A stretch of 34,828 nt of DNA from Chryseobacterium gleum (GTDB taxonomy: Bacteria; Bacteroidota; Bacteroidia; Flavobacteriales_D; UBA2798): NCBI GenBank assembly GCA_945865695.1, contig CAMBFX010000012.1:1-34828 (forward strand), given 5' to 3'. Shown piece after piece: positions 15,327 to 21,686 of the stretch. Position 1 is the first letter of the stretch. Each line of letters starts with the position of its first letter. The notes below the pieces were generated by a model. The model was not told the DNA's origin. It saw nothing but the letters and a program-made list of their open reading frames with translations, and made no database searches. The translations under genes and the position numbers were made by a program.

Positions 15327-15393
15327 GACTCACCCCTGTCGATCGTAGGTCGACTTTCCCCTCTCTTTCAAGAGAGGGGGCAGGGGGTGAGTC
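15327..15393 (-). repeat. Cloverleaf-family palindromic repeat, copy R6 (67 bp)
   Basis: Same length and outer stem as R4. The variable hairpin is GTCGATC/GGTCGAC (loop GTA), with changes on both arms that keep pairing. The GC-rich hairpin has loop TTCA, the reverse complement of the R4 loop TGAA. R4 and R6 are both followed by ACGAAAA. Confidence 0.85.
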
Positions 15394-15424
15394 ACGAAAA
15401 CATTTACATTGTCAAGTTCCAATC

Positions 15425-15467
15425 AAAACTTTTGAAGGCTCTGCGAGGTGGCGGGGCCTTTTTGATT
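15425..15467 (+). terminator. Terminator hairpin, right copy of the 43-bp direct repeat (DR2)
   Basis: Same stem-loop and T-run as DR1, with one base change in the stem that turns a mismatch-free T-A pair into a T-G pair. No gene on this strand ends close by apart from the nuclease. Confidence 0.75.
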
Positions 15468-15551
15468 ACTATAAATTAATTATGGACATATTAGTATAAA
15501 ATGTTCTGATTCCCCTAAAAATTGCAATTTAATGTCAACTTAATTGTTAAT

Positions 15552-16175
15552 TCAATACGAAATTGAATAGGTTTTTTCCTCAGCAGGGTTCAAGTAAAAA
15601 GAATCATAATGATCTGTTGTCACTCCGTTTTCAATTACCTGCCAATGTAGATTCCATTCATGATAAGGGACCGCATCGAATTGTAAACCTTGAAATGATT
15701 CACAACCAACTAAAATAATCGTATTGGTAAATGGATAACCATCCATTACATTATCCACCCATAATTTAAATGTATCGGTTGGCTGACAATTTGCATTTGA
15801 CAAATCCCATTTAAGATATGACTTATAACAAAGGGTAAATATCACATCTTGTCTGCCTCGATCCATATCTATATCCGAATCCAAACCTCTTTCTGGAGAA
15901 TCTGGCATAAATTCACCACTAGTGGATACATTGCAACTATATGATGAAAATGAATGATACCAAACGCGTATTTCAAACTCTCCATTTTCATCCGTATTAT
16001 CAGCATCTGCGGTTGAAGTATTACGGAATGCTGGAGTTCTAGCAGCATAGACTCTCATATTTACCATAGGCTGCCCTGTAGCAAAATCGATTACTTTTCC
16101 TTTTACTGTTGTGCCGCCAATTTTATTGCATGCAGAGAAAGTAAGTGCCAAAAATACGAAAACTAAATACTTCAT
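15552..16175 (-). CDS. Lipoprotein with a carboxypeptidase-regulatory-like beta-sandwich domain
   Basis: A 207-residue protein with a lipoprotein leader (LVFVFLALTFSACNK, cysteine ~16). The mature start, TVKGKVIDFATGQPMVNMRV, followed by DENGEFEIRV is the pattern of carboxypeptidase-regulatory-like / CNA-B-type beta-sandwiches. The remainder contains four cysteines and is unrecognised. The ATG overlaps the stop of the preceding gene by one base (TAATG), so translation is probably coupled to the large T9SS cargo protein. It is the last gene of the cluster. A surface or periplasmic accessory role is inference. Confidence 0.75.
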   Translation of the reverse strand: MKYLVFVFLALTFSACNKIGGTTVKGKVIDFATGQPMVNMRVYAARTPAFRNTSTADADNTDENGEFEIRVWYHSFSSYSCNVSTSGEFMPDSPERGLDSDIDMDRGRQDVIFTLCYKSYLKWDLSNANCQPTDTFKLWVDNVMDGYPFTNTIILVGCESFQGLQFDAVPYHEWNLHWQVIENGVTTDHYDSFYLNPAEEKTYSISY

Positions 16176-18946
16176 TATATAACTATAAATTTAGCATGAT
16201 GGTAATAATTCTCATCCTTCAAGACAAGAATATATACTCCTACTGATAATACCGAAATGTCAATTGTTTTGGAATTACTTTCATTATACAATACTACATT
16301 GCCTAAGATATCCGTAATAGTAATTTTTGTATAATTTATATTCGTGATTATTGAAATCGAACCTGATGATGGGTTCGGATAAACAGTGATTGGTAAAGAT
16401 TTAGTGCTAACCGAAAACTCTTCTATTAAAGTTGCAACTTGTCTTGTCTCATTCTCCTCATTGAAATAATATTCATCATCTAATTTCATTTCAGCACAAG
16501 GATATCCCTTTATTTTAGCTAGAAATCTACTTCCTTGTTTTGCACAAAAACCCGGTTTCAACAAGATTTGATCTTTAGCATAAAAAGTACTTTCTGCTGC
16601 ATTTAATATTTCGAAATTTCCTGATGGAGTAGAATAAGTAACGTTAGCTCCTGCTATAATTCTTTCTCTTGCTTCAAAATCTGCACGATAACCGACAGGC
16701 ACTAAACCTATCGATTTATTTTGTAAGTAAAGATTTTTAGAAGAGATTTCATCTAAAATAAATTCTGAAGTTTCTAATCCTTCCCCATCAACATGTTTTT
16801 CATTTTCTGGCGAGGCGTAAATTGCATCGTAAGGAGTGTAATCATAATGGTCATTTGGATGTTTAATATGTGGGTATCCTTTATCATCAGTTTCTAAACT
16901 TGGATTTACCCAAGTTAAATCATCATTTCTTACATCATATACAAAATCATTGCCAGTATAATTTTTAATATCCAATGTACTTACAGTTGGAGTAAAACAA
17001 TCATCTGATTGATTTAATATTAAACTAAAAAAAGGAGAAGGAGGTAAACTTGTATAGGCAATTGATGAAAAAATATTTACCGTAGGAGATAAACCTGAGG
17101 ATCCAGAGGGTGCATTATCAATTTTTAATGAGTTTGATGTCCATTTAGATGTTGAATAAATATTTAATGTAACAAAGCCGAATAAAGTAACTACTCCTGT
17201 TGATCGATTAAATACATTATTTATTCCAATATCAGATGCTTTTGCATGAACCTTATTTCGAATGGCAGGAAAAAGTATTTGTAAGGGAGGTATCGGAAGT
17301 GGATTAAAATTTGTGTTTTGAAGAAAAAATATAGTCTCGCCATCCAAATAATCTCTCCTTGTGCCAATAGAACTACCATTGGCAACACCAATGTTGCGTG
17401 TAAAAGCTGGATAGCCAATATTACTTGTAAACGAATGAGAAAATGAGTTCAATCTTCCTAATAATATTGTTCTGTCGAAATGATGTCCTTGTCCAGCTGC
17501 AAAATTAGAATTACCCGTCATGCTATAATGATAAATAAGTAATTCTTTAGCTGCTGCACTTCCTAACAACCGATTGTGAGTTAGGTTCACAAATAAATTT
17601 GCAACTATTCCTAAAGCATTTAAAGGCGGAAAATCACCAATACTTCGTAGGTTATGTTGTGTTCCCAATGGAATATTTGCTCCCTGAGATTCTCCCTCAT
17701 AGGAAATATATGTACGAACTTTATGATAATCTAAAATACCATCCATGAAATCTTTTTCATATTCATTTAACATCAGTCTCGTAGAAAAAGAACCAGCACT
17801 AACACCTGTATAGGTAATTTCATAGTTCTCAGGACCAGGCGTGATTAATTTTAAATATTCATTGATTTCATACAAAAGTTCTGCATTGTGATGAGCCCTT
17901 CCTGTGCCGTCTTTAAATCTAACTATAATTACATCGTATCCATCATTTCGTAATACATCCAATAATCTATTGTAATTATACTTTTTATAATATTTCTTGA
18001 TGCTGGTTCCAAACGGATTGAATCCTGTAACATACACTAATGGCTTTCTTAATTTATACGAATTTGGATCAAAACAATTGGTATAAATTCCAATTTTTGC
18101 CTCTTGTTCCTCTCCATCGATTGTAACACTAAAAGTCTGCTCCCGGTCTGGATTTGGTGCATTTGCACGATCTGGAGAATTATCCAAAAACAAATTTGAT
18201 CGAACAATGAACTCTTCGTTATTAATGAGATTTAATTTAACTTTTAATTCAATAAATCCCCCACTTCCATAATTAACCAAATAATAATTACCAATGGTTA
18301 CCTCTTGAAATCCTAACCCATCACCAAAATCCACATCTATACTCTGTATTTCATCCTGAATGTTTGTAAAAATAAACTGATCTGAAATTTTAAAATTAAT
18401 TGAAGAAGAAAATTCCTCATCAATTAATGGAGAAGCGCCAAATACAAATTTTTCATCAAAAACATTAGCAGTTCCAATTTCATTAAATTGTCTATCATTA
18501 ACAATTTCCAAAAGATTTGAATCAATTGCATATGGCTTAATTTGATGGTATTTAAAAGCCATAACTCCAATAGCGACAGTTGGAATTTCGGAAGTCGCAA
18601 AATTATCGGTATAAGTATCAGCGATTCGATCAAATAAATCTATCAATTTGGGCATTGCAAATCTATTTTTGTGTGCGATTTGCATTTCACCATACATACC
18701 TAACCAACTATTAGCATTTAAAATAGTATCGGAATTAAAACCATTCATTTGCCCAACCTTACTTACACCAGCACACCTGTTATATAGTATCTCTGATGGA
18801 TAATTGGTAATATCTAATAAATCATATCTTTCATCCATCGCATCATAAAAATCAATTCGATTTGTTGTATCAATACCATCCCAAAAATTCTGTGCATTTG
18901 AATTTACAAATAGAAAGATAAATAATATAGTTTTAAATATTTTCAT
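16175..18946 (-). CDS. Large secreted protein with alpha/beta-hydrolase-like region and T9SS sorting domain
   Basis: A 923-residue protein with a signal peptide (IFKTILFIFLFVNSNAQ). Around residues 300-420 it resembles an alpha/beta hydrolase: RKPLVYVTGFNPFG as an early strand/oxyanion region, DVIIVRFKDG, and TGVSAGSFSTRL carrying a GxSxG nucleophile elbow. Near 750-810 is a stacked-strand segment (ARERIIAGANVTY ... LLKPGFCAKQGSRFLAKI) common before T9SS tails. The final ~75 residues form a type-A sorting domain (ITVYPNPSSGSISI ... LSVGVYILVLKDE). It is therefore probably exported through the outer membrane and attached to the surface. Esterase or lipase activity is inferred only from the elbow; the acid and histidine were not located. 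The next gene overlaps by one base. Confidence 0.8.
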   Translation of the reverse strand: MKIFKTILFIFLFVNSNAQNFWDGIDTTNRIDFYDAMDERYDLLDITNYPSEILYNRCAGVSKVGQMNGFNSDTILNANSWLGMYGEMQIAHKNRFAMPKLIDLFDRIADTYTDNFATSEIPTVAIGVMAFKYHQIKPYAIDSNLLEIVNDRQFNEIGTANVFDEKFVFGASPLIDEEFSSSINFKISDQFIFTNIQDEIQSIDVDFGDGLGFQEVTIGNYYLVNYGSGGFIELKVKLNLINNEEFIVRSNLFLDNSPDRANAPNPDREQTFSVTIDGEEQEAKIGIYTNCFDPNSYKLRKPLVYVTGFNPFGTSIKKYYKKYNYNRLLDVLRNDGYDVIIVRFKDGTGRAHHNAELLYEINEYLKLITPGPENYEITYTGVSAGSFSTRLMLNEYEKDFMDGILDYHKVRTYISYEGESQGANIPLGTQHNLRSIGDFPPLNALGIVANLFVNLTHNRLLGSAAAKELLIYHYSMTGNSNFAAGQGHHFDRTILLGRLNSFSHSFTSNIGYPAFTRNIGVANGSSIGTRRDYLDGETIFFLQNTNFNPLPIPPLQILFPAIRNKVHAKASDIGINNVFNRSTGVVTLFGFVTLNIYSTSKWTSNSLKIDNAPSGSSGLSPTVNIFSSIAYTSLPPSPFFSLILNQSDDCFTPTVSTLDIKNYTGNDFVYDVRNDDLTWVNPSLETDDKGYPHIKHPNDHYDYTPYDAIYASPENEKHVDGEGLETSEFILDEISSKNLYLQNKSIGLVPVGYRADFEARERIIAGANVTYSTPSGNFEILNAAESTFYAKDQILLKPGFCAKQGSRFLAKIKGYPCAEMKLDDEYYFNEENETRQVATLIEEFSVSTKSLPITVYPNPSSGSISIITNINYTKITITDILGNVVLYNESNSKTIDISVLSVGVYILVLKDENYYHHAKFIVI

Positions 18947-18958
18947 TCTTGTAAATAG

Positions 18959-19822
18959 TTAAATAATTATTTTTTTAACAGTGTTTCCGATTTGAACCAA
19001 GTATATTCCTTTTGGTAAATCAGCAATTGAAATAGTTTCAAATGAAGTATTCAATTGTTTTACAAAAATCAATTTTCCATCCAATGATAACATCTGCAAT
19101 TGTTCAAGTTCATTTATATTTCTATTTATAAATAAGTTTCCATTATACGTGTGAACTGAAAAGTCAACAGCATTCTCATTCACTGATGTCACTATTTGTC
19201 CAGCTAGAATTCCTTGATTTGGAACAGAATTGAAGGCATAATCTTTAATGATGATAGAATCACAATTGGCAGTTACATCCATTCTAATCCAACCATAGTG
19301 CATATTCGAACCGATTTGAAATCTTAATCCGAGGTATTTATCGGTTTGACCATGCCAAACACCAGTGAGACTTGTGCTACTAAAAGAAACTGTTTGGGCT
19401 ACTCTGGTATTTTTAAAAGCTAATGGAGTTAAGTATGTATAAAAATTATTGAACTGTTGTAAGGCATTGATAGAAGAATTAAAGTTTAGTGCATCATTGT
19501 TATTTGATGAATCAACTATAAATTCGTTGTTTATATTTATGGCTCCTGCCATTGCACCATTTTGGTAATCAATAAAAGCTAGACCGTAATAGGGGCCCGT
19601 TGAAAACAATCCGGTTTGACTTCCAAAACCAGCAAAGAAATTAAAATCATCTTGCAGATCTCCATCAAAGTCTATTGGATATACATTAGTCATATCATGT
19701 AATATTAAATCAGGAGATAAATCCGTATAGGAAATTTGTGCCTGCAAATTAATATTACCTAAAAGCATTGCTCCAGATACTGTAGAGTATTTTTTTAGTT
19801 TTTTATTAAGTTCTTTTTCCAT
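18959..19822 (-). CDS. Secreted T9SS type-A sorting domain protein
   Basis: The ATG at 19822 gives 287 residues; an in-frame ATG at 19834 would add four. The leader KKLKKYSTVSGAMLLGNI ... QAQ is the atypical, lysine-rich signal sequence of a Bacteroidota family whose mature part opens with 'YTDLSPD' and 'DFDGDLQDDFNF'. The middle (~45-205) is beta-rich and includes an HYGWIRMDV strand. The last ~75 residues are a sorting domain (NGNLFINRNINELEQLQMLS ... LPKGIYLVQIGNTVKKIII). It lies 12 bp upstream of the large hydrolase-like gene and is probably co-transcribed with it. Ligand or substrate unknown. Confidence 0.8.
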   Translation of the reverse strand: MEKELNKKLKKYSTVSGAMLLGNINLQAQISYTDLSPDLILHDMTNVYPIDFDGDLQDDFNFFAGFGSQTGLFSTGPYYGLAFIDYQNGAMAGAININNEFIVDSSNNNDALNFNSSINALQQFNNFYTYLTPLAFKNTRVAQTVSFSSTSLTGVWHGQTDKYLGLRFQIGSNMHYGWIRMDVTANCDSIIIKDYAFNSVPNQGILAGQIVTSVNENAVDFSVHTYNGNLFINRNINELEQLQMLSLDGKLIFVKQLNTSFETISIADLPKGIYLVQIGNTVKKIII

Positions 19823-19890
19823 TCTATTTTTCATTATTCAAATAAATACTAAGTGTATAATATTCCAATTTTTTCCATTCTCTTAGAAAA

Positions 19891-21435
19891 TCAATCATTA
19901 GAGTCTTCTAATAACATTTTTTCAATTTTGGTTAGTCTTTCAAGTAGTTTATCATTGTTATCTTGTATTAGTGCATTTTGTTCCTTTAATGTTTCGATTT
20001 CTTCATTCTGTTCTGCTAAATAGATGGTTAGTTTTTCAATATGTTCCTGTTGAAGTCGGGTAATTTCACCCAAACCAAAGGATTTTTTTTGATCTATATC
20101 CTGGGAAGATGGAAACCCTGGTAAATGTTTTTCGCTGGTATAAAATTTCTTAACTTCACTGATGGGAGTTAAAACAAATTTTTCATCAAAGACATAATCA
20201 GGCCAAGGCCAATCAGCTCTTAGTCTTACATCAATTTCCTCAGCAATTACTTTTCCGTGCACGGCTAATTTATAGCCTTCTGGAATAAAAGTGGTTGCAA
20301 TTCCAACTGCACCTGTTTCATTATTACCATTTGATTTAGAAATAAAAAAAGTTGGGATATTACTATTAAAACCAATCATTAATGAATTGGATTGATTATT
20401 GCTTAATCTATTTGTTGTATTAATTCCTGATCCAATTACAAATGATTGAAATCCACTAACTGAAACGTTGGTGCCCAAGGCGATTGAGTTATTTCCAGTG
20501 GCAATTGAATTACCTCTGCCTAATGTAAATCCTTGAATTTGTAAGAATAGTGAAGGATTAGAGGGGTTGCTGTAAATTGTATTTGTCCAACTAATTTGAT
20601 TTTTGTTATCCTGTATTGTAATAGAACTATCTCCAAAATGAATAATACTATCAGTACTTGTAATCCTATTCGTATAAATCTTATTAGTAAAAATATCCTG
20701 ATCAAATCTCGCCTTCACTCCCACATGAAAATCTTCGGTTGGCATCACTCCAATTCCAACTTTACCCACATTACCGTAATTGATAACGGTATTATAATTT
20801 GCATTGGTGCTTTGCACAAATAAATCTCCATTTAATCCACATAATTCGTTACGCGAACCGGGAGTATTAACATCAATACCTTTCAAGCATAAAGACGTGG
20901 AGATTTTGAATTCTTTACCGCTGGTTACGATATCAATTACATTTAAGGCTGTTCCGCTAATACTTCCCGCAGCAAGAATGTTTCCGCTTGTAAGAATGTT
21001 TCCTGCAACTGTTAATTTCTCGGGCGCTAGATTGGTTCCAATCGCCACATTTTTGGTGTGGTCAGAATACAAAACAGAATTTAAAATGTTCCAACCACTG
21101 GTATTGGATATTGGCCCAAATGTTCCGTCACCATGCAGAACGTCATTATTATTTCCTGTATAATCTATTCTATAAATTAAACCATCATCTTTAATCCCTA
21201 AAAGTCCATTTGAGATTCCAGTTAAATTATTTAAAAAATATTCTCCATTGGGGGCAATTCTCAAACGTTCTGTTCCATTTGTAACAAATCTCAAAGATTC
21301 ATTATTGGAAGTTCCAACAGCAGAGGAGCCGGAAGCTACATTAGTACCATCTAATTTCCACCATAAAGATGGAGCCTGCGAATAAGAATAATAAGAAAGG
21401 GAGAATAACCCTAACATAAGAATGATTTTTTGCAT
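19891..21435 (-). CDS. Exported tail-fibre/adhesin-like protein with YadA-like head repeats and C-terminal coiled coil
   Basis: The 514-residue product has a signal peptide (KIILMLGLFSLSYYSYSQ). The middle resembles phage tail-fibre and trimeric-adhesin sequences: GNILTSGNILAAGS, VGIGVMPTEDFHVG and the YadA-head-like GNSIATGNNSIALGTNVSVSG. The C-terminal part has the segment DYVFDEKFVLTPISEVKKFY and a long coiled coil (~455-510: ITRLQQEHIEKLTIYLAEQN and heptads after it). Such proteins occur widely in Bacteroidota and are thought to form trimeric surface fibres. No peptidase S74 chaperone signature (catalytic Ser-Lys) could be identified. It is the first gene of the minus-strand cluster, 57 bp from the next start. 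Confidence 0.75.
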   Translation of the reverse strand: MQKIILMLGLFSLSYYSYSQAPSLWWKLDGTNVASGSSAVGTSNNESLRFVTNGTERLRIAPNGEYFLNNLTGISNGLLGIKDDGLIYRIDYTGNNNDVLHGDGTFGPISNTSGWNILNSVLYSDHTKNVAIGTNLAPEKLTVAGNILTSGNILAAGSISGTALNVIDIVTSGKEFKISTSLCLKGIDVNTPGSRNELCGLNGDLFVQSTNANYNTVINYGNVGKVGIGVMPTEDFHVGVKARFDQDIFTNKIYTNRITSTDSIIHFGDSSITIQDNKNQISWTNTIYSNPSNPSLFLQIQGFTLGRGNSIATGNNSIALGTNVSVSGFQSFVIGSGINTTNRLSNNQSNSLMIGFNSNIPTFFISKSNGNNETGAVGIATTFIPEGYKLAVHGKVIAEEIDVRLRADWPWPDYVFDEKFVLTPISEVKKFYTSEKHLPGFPSSQDIDQKKSFGLGEITRLQQEHIEKLTIYLAEQNEEIETLKEQNALIQDNNDKLLERLTKIEKMLLEDSND

Positions 21436-21642
21436 ACTGTTTAGTTTTAAACAGCACCTAAATTGAAAAAAAAAAAATCACATACACAAGTTTATTATGT
21501 TAAAAGATTTTTGTGTTCTGACCAAATTACCTTAAATTCCTATTTTTTAAAACCATAAATCCGCATTTCACTTTATACCATAAGCTAATAATATTGGAGA
21601 ACTTATTTCACCAAAAAATGCAATTTCTTTTCAACTAATTCA

Positions 21643-21674
21643 CTAATTGGCTAATTGGCTAATTGGCTAATTAG
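21643..21674. repeat. 8-bp tandem repeat (CTAATTGG x4) in the polA promoter
   Basis: Three exact CTAATTGG units and a fourth ending AG occupy 21643-21674, with partial copies upstream from ~21631. Each exact unit contains a TTG that could act as a -33 element. Confidence 0.85.
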
Positions 21675-21682
21675 TATCTTAG
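21655..21682 (+). promoter_or_regulatory. Putative polA promoter
   Basis: The box TATCTTAG (21675-21682), one base off TAnnTTTG, lies 4 nt before the polA ATG. A TTG at 21655-21657 within the tandem repeat gives a 17-nt spacer. Other repeat units offer TTG at 25 or 9 nt. Confidence 0.4.
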
Positions 21683-21686
21683 TCCC

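Larger units (their letters stand above)
14607..15467 (+). mobile_element. Candidate repeat/nuclease element: DUF559 gene plus three palindromes between 43-bp direct repeats
   Basis: The block runs from DR1 to DR2 and contains repeat R4, the DUF559 nuclease gene, repeat R5 overlapping its 3' end, and repeat R6. No transposase or integrase is present. The flanking direct repeats (42/43 identical) each hold a complete terminator. This is what integration into, and regeneration of, a 3' terminator would give; a simple tandem duplication is the alternative. That the unit is or was mobile is inference. Confidence 0.45.

Noticed and set aside
21643-21674. Possible CRISPR-like direct repeat
   Set aside because: The units are 8 bp and contiguous with no spacers, and no cas genes are present.
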